Shown here: positions 7,351 to 16,100 of the stretch, in pieces
Layout: each line of letters opens with the position of its first letter
How positions within the stretch are numbered: the first letter of the stretch is position 1
NCBI RefSeq assembly: GCF_001620065.1
Contig: NZ_LQGV01000001.1
Coordinates: forward strand, 1,426,001 to 1,490,000
DNA length: 64,000 bases
Source: Microbacterium sp. TNHR37B
GTDB taxonomy: Bacteria; Actinomycetota; Actinomycetes; Actinomycetales; Microbacteriaceae
Direction of reading: 5' to 3'
Position numbers and translations under genes: made by a program
Notes under the pieces: model-generated
Told to the model about the DNA's origin: nothing
The model's input: the letters and a program-made list of their open reading frames with translations, nothing else
Database searches by the model: none

Positions 7351-9138
7351 CTAGCGGAGCCTCCTGCCACCACCCCGGGTGCCCCGACCCCGAGCCGAGG
7401 CGCGGGAGAACACCCCCGCCGTCACCGCGTGCAGGAGCGGCACGACCGAGAGCGACATGAGGACGATCCCCGACACGGAGTCGGTGGCCTGCAGGATCGC
7501 GCCGGCCACCAGGAGCGCGGCGAAGACGACAGCCGACACCACCCGACGTACCGCGAGGTCGAGCCGATCCAGCTTCCGCTCGACGGCAGGACTCTCCACG
7601 CGCAGTCGCCCCTCCTCGGCACGGGTCACCAGCGCATCGATCTTGCCCGGCAGTCGCGCGGCCGTTCCCCCGAACGACACGACGCGCGAGACCACGTCGC
7701 GCACCACTCCGCGCGTCTCCTCGGCGAGGAGCCGCTGCGCGTAGGGATCGACCGCCTCCCAGATGTTGAACGTCGGATCCAGCGCGCTGCACAGCCCCGA
7801 GGTGAGCGACATGGCGCGGATGATGAGGAGGAAGTCCTCCGGGAACTGGAACGGCAGCGAGCGCATCACCTCGCCGAACTCGTCGGCGAACGCGCGGAAC
7901 TCCCGCGGATCCACCTCCTGCAGCTCCGCGAACCCCATGCCGCCGAAACGCGCGAACAACTGCGTGAGAGCGTGTTCGAGGTCGGCGGTGTCGGCCGTCG
8001 GCAGCAGAACGCCGACGTCCTGGATGGCCGACACCAGTCCCGCACCGTCGCGTGCGGCGACGGCGAGGACGAGCCGCCGGAGTCCCCGACGCAGCCCCTC
8101 GGGTACGTGACCCATCATCCCGAAGTCGATGAACGTGAACCGCCACGCGGGATCCTCACCGGGCTCCCCCGGCGTGACGAAGATGTTGCCGGGATGCGGA
8201 TCGGCGTGGAAGAAACCGTCGCCGAAGAGCTGATCGAACATGACCGCCGCGAACTCGGCCGCCACCTCCGCGGGGTCGATCCCGGCCCGGCGCAGAGCCT
8301 CGACGTCGTTCACCTTGATCGCGGTGACATCGGCGAGGGTGAGCACACGCCCGGTGGTGCGTTCCCAGACGATCTCGGGCGCCGCGACGCGCGAGCGGTC
8401 GGCGATCTCCATCGCGAAGCGCTCGGCGTCGGCCGCCTCGTGGAGGTAGTCGATCTCCGCGTTGCTGGTGGTGGCGAACTCCTCCACCAGGGCCGGCATG
8501 TCCACGCGGTCGGAGACGATCCGTACCCGATCGAGCCACCGCGCGACGCGGCGGAGCGCCGCGAGGTCCACGGCGACGATGCGATCGATTCCCGGACGCT
8601 GCACCTTGACCACGACCTCGTCGAAGCCCGCGAGCCGCGCGTCTTCCTCGGCGAGCCGTGCGCGATGCGCCTGCCCGAGCGACGCGGCGGCGAGAGGGCG
8701 CTCGTCGACCCACGAGAACGCCCGCTCGAGCGTGACGCCCAGTTCCGTCTCGGCGAGAGCGCGGATCGCGGGAAACGGAACGGGCGGCACCTCGTCCTGC
8801 AGCTGTTCGAGCTCCCGAGTCACTTCCGGCGGAAGGACATCGAGCCGCGAGGAGAGGAACTGGCCGACCTTGATCATGAGCCCACCGAGGTCCACCGCCA
8901 ATCCGCGGAAGCGCTGGGCGGTGCGCTGCAGGCGCCGCGCACGCGTGCGCTCCGCCACGCGCCGCAACCCGACGCGGGGAAGGGCGAGCTCGTACCACCA
9001 CGTCTGCGCGATCGCGCGCGCCGCGAAGCGAAGGATGCGGCGGTACCGCGCGCGTCCGTCGGGAGACGGCGTCTCCACGACGGCCACGCGGGAATCCCCC
9101 CGCCCGCGCGCCGGGGACGGGGAATCGGGCCGGGCCAA
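7351..9138 (-). CDS. ABC1/UbiB-family atypical kinase
   Basis: 595 residues. The diagnostic KxGQ motif (LMIKVGQFLSSR, residues 90-93), AAASLGQAHRA, the ExD-type segment and HADPHPGNIF are all present. The family is a protein-kinase-like fold with ATPase activity that acts on isoprenoid-lipid metabolism (UbiB/Coq8). The last ~80 residues contain two transmembrane helices anchoring it to the membrane. It follows the PadR gene by 6 nt, so it is very likely its regulated partner. In menaquinone-using actinobacteria the exact role is unclear. Confidence 0.88.
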   Translation of the reverse strand: MARPDSPSPARGRGDSRVAVVETPSPDGRARYRRILRFAARAIAQTWWYELALPRVGLRRVAERTRARRLQRTAQRFRGLAVDLGGLMIKVGQFLSSRLDVLPPEVTRELEQLQDEVPPVPFPAIRALAETELGVTLERAFSWVDERPLAAASLGQAHRARLAEEDARLAGFDEVVVKVQRPGIDRIVAVDLAALRRVARWLDRVRIVSDRVDMPALVEEFATTSNAEIDYLHEAADAERFAMEIADRSRVAAPEIVWERTTGRVLTLADVTAIKVNDVEALRRAGIDPAEVAAEFAAVMFDQLFGDGFFHADPHPGNIFVTPGEPGEDPAWRFTFIDFGMMGHVPEGLRRGLRRLVLAVAARDGAGLVSAIQDVGVLLPTADTADLEHALTQLFARFGGMGFAELQEVDPREFRAFADEFGEVMRSLPFQFPEDFLLIIRAMSLTSGLCSALDPTFNIWEAVDPYAQRLLAEETRGVVRDVVSRVVSFGGTAARLPGKIDALVTRAEEGRLRVESPAVERKLDRLDLAVRRVVSAVVFAALLVAGAILQATDSVSGIVLMSLSVVPLLHAVTAGVFSRASARGRGTRGGGRRLR

Positions 9139-9144
9139 GAGCGC

Positions 9145-9771
9145 TCAGCCCCGCGCGAGGATGGCGTAGAGCTTGCGCCGCGCCTCGTCGATGACCTCGA
9201 CGGCCTCCTGGATCTGCTCCGACGTTCCGGTGCGCCCCACCTGCATGGCGGCCTGCGCGAGGTGTGCGCCCGCCTTCGGCAGCGCGCCGTGGCGGTGGCC
9301 CTGCGCGTCGGGTGCCGAATCGCCGGACGCTCCCTCGGCGCTCGCCCACGGCCGGTCCGTGTGCTCGGACTCGGTGCGGCCGGCGGGGGTCAGGGAGTAG
9401 GTCTTGCGTCCGGCCGACTCCTCCACCTCGATGAGCCCTTCGTCGGTCAACAGCTGCAACGTGGGGTAGACCGAGCCCGGGCTGGGCTTCCACGACCCGC
9501 CGCTGCGCTCCTCGATCTGCTGGATGATCTGGTAGCCGTGCATCGGCTGCTCGGCGAGCAGCGAGAGGATCGCCGCACGGACGTCGCCGCGTCCCACGCG
9601 CGTGCCCACCTTCTGCCCGAAGGCCTGGCCGAACCCCTGCCCGAAGGTCTGCTCGAACCCCTGCCGCAGCTGGCCGAGCGTGTCCCACAGCTCTTGCGGC
9701 ATGCCGGATCCGAAGCCCTGACCCGAGAAGCGTCCCGAGAACCCGTCACCCATGTGTGCGCGATCATTCAT
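9145..9771 (-). CDS. PadR-family transcriptional regulator
   Basis: 208 residues. The central winged helix ([47 protein letters not shown]) is typical of PadR. A Gly/Phe/Gln-rich N-terminal extension with repeated FGQ units and an unusual hydrophilic linker after the wing precede a C-terminal dimerisation helix. The start ATG at 9771 has GGAGG at 6 nt; the track frame upstream runs through the operator. It probably represses itself and the UbiB-like gene through the dyads at 9784-9813. Confidence 0.88.
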   Translation of the reverse strand: MNDRAHMGDGFSGRFSGQGFGSGMPQELWDTLGQLRQGFEQTFGQGFGQAFGQKVGTRVGRGDVRAAILSLLAEQPMHGYQIIQQIEERSGGSWKPSPGSVYPTLQLLTDEGLIEVEESAGRKTYSLTPAGRTESEHTDRPWASAEGASGDSAPDAQGHRHGALPKAGAHLAQAAMQVGRTGTSEQIQEAVEVIDEARRKLYAILARG

Positions 9772-9783
9772 GTCGTCCTCCAA

Positions 9784-9813
9784 CGATATATCGAGCGATA
9801 CTCGACGATACAT
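9784..9813 (-). promoter_or_regulatory. Probable PadR operator
   Basis: Overlapping dyads CGATATATCG (9784-9793) and TATCGAGCGATA (9789-9800), followed by a further CGATA (9806-9810), lie in an AT-richer patch directly upstream of the PadR ribosome binding site. This arrangement suits an autorepressor. Confidence 0.55.
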
Positions 9814-9944
9814 CGCACGAGTGGGGATGCCGAGGGTACGGGAAGGGCTCACAGCCAACCCGAAGCATCACCGGGACCAAAAGCCTCCTCCGTCGCGTTG
9901 TCCCCGATGACCTGGAAAACTGGTCGACGACGAAGGAGCCCACC

Positions 9945-10487
9945 ATGACCGACGACGGCAGCATCACCCGCATCCCCGGCACCGAGACGGCGATCCTCGC
10001 CGGCGGCTGCTTCTGGGGGATGGAAGACCTCATCCGCCGCCAGCCCGGCGTGCGCGACACGCGCGTCGGCTACACGGGCGGCACCAACGACCACGCGACC
10101 TACCGGAACCACCCCGGCCACGCGGAGGCCGTGGAGATCGTGTTCGATCCCACCGAGACGACCTACCGCGACATCCTCGCCTTCTTCTTCCAGATCCACG
10201 ATCCGTCCACCCTCAACCGCCAGGGCAACGACATCGGCACGAGCTACCGCTCGGCGATCTTCCCGCTGACACCGGAGCAGGAGAAGGTGGCGCGCGAGAC
10301 GATCCAGGACGTCGACGCCTCCGGGCTCTGGCCCGGGAAGGCCGTGACCACGATCGAGCCCGCCGGTCCCTTCTGGGAGGCCGAGCCCGAGCACCAGGAC
10401 TACCTGATCCGCTATCCGAACGGCTACACGTGCCACTTCCCGCGCGCGGGCTGGGTGCTGCCGCGACGGGCGGAGTCGACGGTCTGA
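9945..10487 (+). CDS. msrA: Peptide-methionine (S)-S-oxide reductase MsrA
   Basis: 180 residues. The catalytic GGCFWG motif (Cys22) and the conserved [22 protein letters not shown] and GTSYRSAIF segments identify MsrA, which reduces methionine S-sulfoxide in oxidised proteins. The ATG at 9945 has AAGGAG upstream; the long open frame before it overlaps the PadR operator region and is not coding. It stands alone and converges with the DUF3054 gene 12 nt away. Confidence 0.96.
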   Translation: MTDDGSITRIPGTETAILAGGCFWGMEDLIRRQPGVRDTRVGYTGGTNDHATYRNHPGHAEAVEIVFDPTETTYRDILAFFFQIHDPSTLNRQGNDIGTSYRSAIFPLTPEQEKVARETIQDVDASGLWPGKAVTTIEPAGPFWEAEPEHQDYLIRYPNGYTCHFPRAGWVLPRRAESTV

Positions 10488-10499
10488 GTCGCCGCGCTC

Positions 10500-10883
10500 T
10501 CAGCACGCGGGGCGTCGCCGCCGGGCGATGATCCCGCGCGCGACGGCGCGCCATCCCACGAGCACGACGAAGAGCGTCCCGGTGGCCACGAGGATGAACG
10601 GCAGCGCGACGCCCTGACCGCTCACCGCCCGGACGGCCAGCCCGCCGATGAGCGTCACCGCCCAGACGACGACCCCGGTGCGCAGCGGGGCGACGGGGTC
10701 TCGCCAGGCCCGACTCGCGAGCCATCCCGCGGCGAGCGCGAGCAAGAACGGACCGGCCGTCCCGACGAGCCCCGACCACACGTCGGAGTCGTGGCTGGCG
10801 CGGCCGACGGCAGCGAAGCCGATCACGAGGACGGCGTCGGCGAGGAGTGTCGCGCCGACGGTCGCCTGCCGCCGACTGCTCAT
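10500..10883 (-). CDS. DUF3054 membrane protein
   Basis: 127 residues with four hydrophobic segments. The pattern LLADAVLVIGFAAVGRASHD and GWLASRAWRDPVAPLRTGVVVWAVT is characteristic of DUF3054, a small actinobacterial integral membrane family of unknown function. It overlaps the end of the trhO gene by 4 nt (ATGA) and is therefore co-translated with it. Confidence 0.85.
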   Translation of the reverse strand: MSSRRQATVGATLLADAVLVIGFAAVGRASHDSDVWSGLVGTAGPFLLALAAGWLASRAWRDPVAPLRTGVVVWAVTLIGGLAVRAVSGQGVALPFILVATGTLFVVLVGWRAVARGIIARRRRPAC

Positions 10884-11608
10884 CGCCGCGCCGTGAGATC
10901 GGGAGCCAGCGCCTCGCGCTCATCGAACACGAAGCACTCACCGTTCCAGTGGGCACCGCCGACGTGCTCGAAGTAGCCGAGGATGCCACCCTCGAGCTGG
11001 TAAGCGTCCACCCCGTGCTCCCGCAGGTACAGGGCTGCCTTCTCACAACGGATCCCGCCGGTGCAGAAGCTCACCACGGTCGTGTCCGCCAGCTCGGCCG
11101 CGTGACGCCGCGCCGCATCGGGGAACTCCGTGAACCGCGACAGCCGCCAGTCCTGCGCCGACGCGAACGTTCCGTAATCCACTTCGAACGCGTTGCGGGT
11201 GTCGAGGAGGGTCACCGGCCGTCCCGCGTCATCGTGCCCCTGATCCAGCCACCGGCGCAGCGTCGCCGGAGCGACCGCGGGCGCGCGCACCTCCCCCGGG
11301 CGGATCGTCGGGCGATCCATACGGATGATCTCCGCCTTCACCTTGACGATCATCTTCCCGAAGGGCTGCTCGTCCGACCAGCTCTCCTTGGCGGTCAGTG
11401 CCGCCAGCCGCGGATCTTCCCGGAGCTCAACGAGGAAGGCGCGAACAGCGGTGGGATCACCGGCGAGGAAGAGGTTGATGCCCTCTTCGGCGAGGAGGAT
11501 CGTCCCCTTGAGACCCGCCGCGACGGCACGGTCCTTCAGGCGCGGACGGAGCTCGTCCCGGTCGGGCAGGGCCGTGAACAGGTAGGCCGAGACGTTGAGG
11601 ACTCCCAC
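10880..11608 (-). CDS. trhO: tRNA uridine(34) hydroxylase TrhO (rhodanese family)
   Basis: 242 residues from GTG 11608. It has an N-terminal ferredoxin-like domain (NVSAYLFTALPDRDEL...LKGTILLAEEGINLF) and a C-terminal rhodanese domain with catalytic CTGGIRCEKA, the TrhO/YceA architecture. TrhO makes 5-hydroxyuridine at tRNA position 34 in the mo5U/cmo5U pathway. The start is chosen because it begins the conserved domain 4 nt after the aminopeptidase stop; the Shine-Dalgarno is weak. It is part of an operon M18-trhO-DUF3054. Confidence 0.9.
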   Translation of the reverse strand: MGVLNVSAYLFTALPDRDELRPRLKDRAVAAGLKGTILLAEEGINLFLAGDPTAVRAFLVELREDPRLAALTAKESWSDEQPFGKMIVKVKAEIIRMDRPTIRPGEVRAPAVAPATLRRWLDQGHDDAGRPVTLLDTRNAFEVDYGTFASAQDWRLSRFTEFPDAARRHAAELADTTVVSFCTGGIRCEKAALYLREHGVDAYQLEGGILGYFEHVGGAHWNGECFVFDEREALAPDLTARR

Positions 11609-11612
11609 CGGA

Positions 11613-12893
11613 TCACCCGCGCCAGAAGGCGCCCGCCGCCCGCGACAGCGCGGTGAGATCGTGCGTCCCCGCGAGTTCCCGCGCCGAGTGCATCGACAGC
11701 AGCGGGATGCCGACGTCCACGGTGCGCAGGCCCAGTCGGGTCGCGGTGATCGGACCGATCGTCGAGCCACAGGGGACCGCGTTGTTCGAGACGAACTCCT
11801 GGCTCACGACGCCCGCAGCGGCACACCACCCGTGCCACGCCGCGGCACCGGCGCCGTCGGTCGCGTAACGCTGGTTGGCGTTGATCTTGAGGATCGGCCC
11901 CGATCCGAGCACCGGCTGGACCACGGGGTCGTGCTTGTCGGGGTAGTTGGGGTGCACCGAATGCCCGACGTCGCTCGAGACGCACCAGGAGTCGGCGAGA
12001 GCCCGCATCTGCTCCTCGCGATCGGCTCCGAGCCCCCGCTGGATCCGCTCCAGCACGTCGGCCAGGAACGGACCCGCGGCACCCGATCGCGTCGCCGACC
12101 CGACCTCCTCGTGGTCGAACACGGCGAGCACGGCGATGTGCGGGTGGTCGTCGCCGAGGTCCTCGAACGCGACGAGCCCCGCGTGCACCGAGGCGAGGTC
12201 GTCGAGGCGGCCGCTGGCGAAGAACGCGTCGTCCTTGCCGAAGACCGCTCCGTGCGCCGCATCCGCCGTGACGATGTCGTAGCCGCGGATACGGGATGCA
12301 TCGACGCCGGCTGTCGCAGCGACCTCAGCGAGGAGGTCGGCGGAGTCGGGCGACCCGACGCCCCACACCGGTTGGGTGTGGCTCTGCTTGTGGAGGGCGA
12401 GGTGCTCGTTCGCCTCGCGGTCGAGGTGGATCGCGAGCTGCGGCAGCCGCAGCAGCGGTCCCGTCGCAGCCAGCACGTGGGTACCGTCATCCAGGACGAG
12501 TCGTCCCGCCAGTCGCAGCTCCCGATCCAGCCACGAGGTCAGCAGGGGACCGCCGTAGATCTCCACCCCGGCCTGCAGCCAGCCGTAGCGGCCGGTCGTG
12601 GGCTGGGGCTTGAGCTTGAACGCCGGTGAATCGCTGTGCGCGCCGAACACGTGAAATCCGGTGCGAGCGTCGGCGTGGCGCGGGACCGACCAGGCGATCA
12701 CGGCACCCTCCCGCACCACCACGTTCCGCGATCCCGGACGCACGTCCCATGCGTCCGCTTCACGGAGCGCGGAGAATCCCGCCTCGCCCAGGCGCCGGGC
12801 AACCTCGGCGGCAGCGTGGTAGCTGGACGGTGACGCCGCGACGAAGTCCGCGAGGTCCTCCGCGTGACGGACGTCGGTGTGCGAAGAGGTCAT
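11613..12893 (-). CDS. M18 family aminopeptidase
   Basis: 426 residues, normal for the family. Metal-site and catalytic segments are visible: FGAHSDSPAFKLKP (H and D), the LDDLASVHAGL stretch, VFDHEEVGSATRSGAAGPF and the C-terminal DVGIPLLSMHSARE. M18 enzymes are cytosolic dodecameric di-zinc aminopeptidases that prefer acidic N-termini. The ATG at 12893 has a TAGGCT box 6 nt upstream, so the mRNA is probably leaderless. First gene of the M18-trhO-DUF3054 unit. Confidence 0.93.
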   Translation of the reverse strand: MTSSHTDVRHAEDLADFVAASPSSYHAAAEVARRLGEAGFSALREADAWDVRPGSRNVVVREGAVIAWSVPRHADARTGFHVFGAHSDSPAFKLKPQPTTGRYGWLQAGVEIYGGPLLTSWLDRELRLAGRLVLDDGTHVLAATGPLLRLPQLAIHLDREANEHLALHKQSHTQPVWGVGSPDSADLLAEVAATAGVDASRIRGYDIVTADAAHGAVFGKDDAFFASGRLDDLASVHAGLVAFEDLGDDHPHIAVLAVFDHEEVGSATRSGAAGPFLADVLERIQRGLGADREEQMRALADSWCVSSDVGHSVHPNYPDKHDPVVQPVLGSGPILKINANQRYATDGAGAAAWHGWCAAAGVVSQEFVSNNAVPCGSTIGPITATRLGLRTVDVGIPLLSMHSARELAGTHDLTALSRAAGAFWRG

Positions 12894-12899
12894 GCCCTC

Positions 12900-12905
12900 A
12901 GCCTA
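12900..12905 (-). promoter_or_regulatory. Leaderless -10 box of the M18 aminopeptidase operon
   Basis: TAGGCT (minus strand) lies 6 nt upstream of the ATG at 12893. Confidence 0.55.
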
Positions 12906-12958
12906 TGCCGGGGAGGGGTCCGTCACCCCGCCCGCACCCGATCGAACGGCACGGCGAA

Positions 12959-13079
12959 GAGCGCTCTCACCGCCGCCTCCCTGCGGTCTCCGAAGGAGCG
13001 CTCCCAACGCGAACTTCGTCACGATACCGCCGATCAAGGGGCGAATCTAGAGGGGTTGCCTGGCGCACTGGGAGCGCTC
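12959..13079. promoter_or_regulatory. Three GAGCGCTC palindromes upstream of the TIG surface protein
   Basis: Identical 8-bp palindromes lie at 12959-12966, 12996-13003 and 13072-13079, centres 37 and 76 bp apart. The third abuts the predicted -10 of the surface-protein promoter. Flanks extend the dyads (AGAGCGCTCT, GGAGCGCTCC). They may be regulator binding sites. A few single GAGCGCTC sites are expected by chance in DNA of this composition, so the clustering is the evidence. Confidence 0.4.
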
Positions 13080-13085
13080 TACATT
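13056..13085 (+). promoter_or_regulatory. Promoter of the TIG surface protein
   Basis: TTGCCT (13056-13061), an 18-nt spacer and TACATT (13080-13085), predicting a leader of about 75 nt. The spacer contains the third GAGCGCTC palindrome. The rest of the 272-bp intergenic gap holds no gene that I can support. Confidence 0.5.
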
Positions 13086-13165
13086 CCCCAGGCACAGCCC
13101 TGTCCCCCGGGGCTGGTCGCGGCCCCCGAGCGCCGCGACCGTTCGAGAGAAACGGACCGGCGAAG

Positions 13166-16100
13166 ATGCGCGCCTTGAGAAAAGCCCCCCGTTCCCCCCA
13201 GGTCGAGCCATCGAGACAGCGTGGCGCGCGGCGGCATCGTCACGTCGCGGCGGGTGTCGCCGCCGGCCTCTTCCTCGCCTCGGCGACTCCGGCCGCGGTG
13301 TTCGCCGCACCCGGAGACCGAAGCGAGGCCGAAGCCCTCATGCTGTCGGGCGGCGGACTGATCGATCTGGGCACGATCGCGCAGCTCCAAGGGCCTTACA
13401 ACGCCTACACGCCGGGAGACACCGACAACTCACCGATCGACCTCGACGCACTCGGCCTGATCGATCTGGGTCTGGGCGTTCAGCTCTTCGGCGGGAACGA
13501 CGTCCTCACGCTCGGCGCCGTCGGCCAGTACTCCCGCACCGACGCTTCCGGTTCCTTCGCCTCGGCGGGCCTCATCGGCGCGAACGGGGCGATCCAGGCA
13601 GGGACCGGAGCGGCGGGTGAGAACGCCACGCTCGATCTGAGCCCCGTCCTCTCGGCCGTCGGCGTCCAGGCCCTGCTGAGCGACCTCCGGCTCGACCTCG
13701 GAGCCCTCTCGGCGTCCGCCACCGCGACCCGCGGCAGTGCCGTGGCCACCGAGGGCGACTACCAGATCGCCAGCGGCGAACTCACCCTGACCTCGCCGGT
13801 CCTCAGCGCCGTCGCCGCCGACCTCGACGGCACTCTCGACGACGCCAGTGCCGCCGTCAATGCCGTCGCTGGCACGGGCGGCACGATCGCCTCGACCGTC
13901 AACGGACTCTTGGGAGGGATCGAGGACATCATCGGCACCCTCCTGCTCGGCGCCGTATCGCTCGACAGCCCGGCCGTCACGGCGACGGTGAACGCGAACC
14001 TCGGGACGGCGCTCGACGCCGTGGCAGAGACGCCCTTCGTATCGGGGCCGGTGACCCTCACTCTCGGAACGGGAACGATCGTCGTCGACCTCGACGAACT
14101 GTACGCACTCAACGCGCTGGGTCCCAACACGCCGATCCTCTCCGATCTCGCCCTCAACCCGACGATCGCCGAGGCGCTGAGCGACATCCTCACCGACCAG
14201 CTTCCGACCGCGCTGACCACTGCGGTGCGTGACGTCCTGAACTCCACCACGCTCACCGTGGGTGTCACCGCCGGCGTCGACCTGGGTGTGCCGCCGCTCG
14301 CGGCCGATGTGGGCGACCTCGCGCTCACGGTGACCGGGAGCCTCGGCGGCTTCCTCGCGCTGACCGGCTCGACAGCCCCGACCGTGTCGCTGGCCGGTAC
14401 GAACATCCTCGGGCTGCCCGTGGGAACACTCTTGACCCCGATCACCTCCTTCGTCACGGACGACCTCGTCCCCGCGGTCGGCGGAGTGGTCGAGGCCGCG
14501 CTGGATCTCGACGCCCTCGAGGCGGACTTGACATCCACTCTCACGTCCACCGTGACCGCGCTGCAGCCCGTGCTCGGCGCCGTGAACCAGGTGGTCTCCC
14601 TCACCGGCAATGTGCAGGAGCAGGACGGCGACTTCCGGGACCCCGCCGGCACCGACGCGGGATCGTTCACCCAACGGGCGTTGAGCATCGTGGTCGCTCC
14701 GTTCCTGGGAGGAGCGGTGACGCTGCATCTGGCGTCGGCGACCGTCAACGCGGTGCCGCTCGACGCCCCGGGCGGCCTCGCCATCGATCCCGACCGCGGC
14801 CCGGTCGCGGGCGGCACCGAGGTGACGATCACCGGTGACGGTCTCGACGACGTGACCGAGGTGCTCTTCGGCGACGAGCCCGCCGCCTCGTTCACGGTGA
14901 ATCCTGACGGCACGATCACCGCGGTGACTCCGCCGGCAACGGCGCCGGGGACTGTCGCGGTCACCGTGACGAACCCCGACGGGTCGGACGATTCGCTCGA
15001 CTTCGAGTACTTCGAGCCGACGCGCATCGACGGGATCGATCCGGACAGCGGCACGACCGCCGGCGGCACCGCGGTGACCATCACCGGCGTCTGTTTCACG
15101 GGAGCCACGGATGTCCTGTTCGGCACCACCCCGGCGGCGAGCTTTACCGTCGACAGCGACACCCAGATCACGGCCGTGACGCCTCCGGGCGCCGAAGGGT
15201 CGGTCGACGTCACGGTGGTGGGATCGGCGGACTGCGGCGACGGGACACTCCCGGACGGCTTCACCTATGTGGTTCCGGGCGCCCCCGCCCTGACCTCGCT
15301 CGACCCGGACAGCGGGCCGGAGACCGGCGGTACCGTCGTCACGATCACCGGTACAGACTTCACCGGTGCGACCGACGTGACCTTCGACGGTGTTCCCGCG
15401 ACGAGCTTCACGGTCGTGAGCGACACCGAGATCACAGCGACCTCCCCCGCGCACGCGCCGGGCGCGGTCGACGTCGTCGTCACGAACCCGACGGGCGCCT
15501 CTGCTCCGCTGCCGTTCACGTACCTCGTGGTGACGGGGGTGGATGAGGTGGATCCGGGTAGTGGTCCGGAGGCCGGTGGCAACACCGTCACGATCACCGG
15601 CGTCTGCTTCACCGGTGCCACCGACGTGCTCTTCGGCGATGTGTCGGCCACGAGCTTCACGGTCGACAGCGACACCCAGATCACCGCGGTCGTCCCCGCC
15701 GGGACCGGAACCGTCGACGTCACCGTCGTCGGAACCGGCACCTGCGGCACCGGCACCCTCCCCGACGGCTACGAATACGTCGCCCCGCCCACCGTCACCG
15801 ACCTCGACCCGACCAGCGGACCCGAAGCGGGCGGCACGCTCGTCACCATCACCGGCACCGGCTTCACCGGCGCCACCGCGGTCACCTTCGACGGCACCCC
15901 GGGGACGGCGTTCACCGTCGTCAGCGACACCGAGATCCAGGTCACCACTCCGGCACACGCGCCCGGCACGGTGGACGTGGTCGTCGAACACCCCGGCGGC
16001 GACACCGACGCGGGCGAGTTCACCTACCTCGCCGCGCCGGAGGTCACCGGCCTCGATCCGACCAGCGGACCCGAAGCCGGCGGCACGCTCGTCACCATCA

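Noticed and set aside
8156-9688. 510-residue minus-strand frame inside the UbiB and PadR genes
   Set aside because: Arg/Ala/Gly-rich shadow frame; the real proteins in the other frame carry full family motifs.
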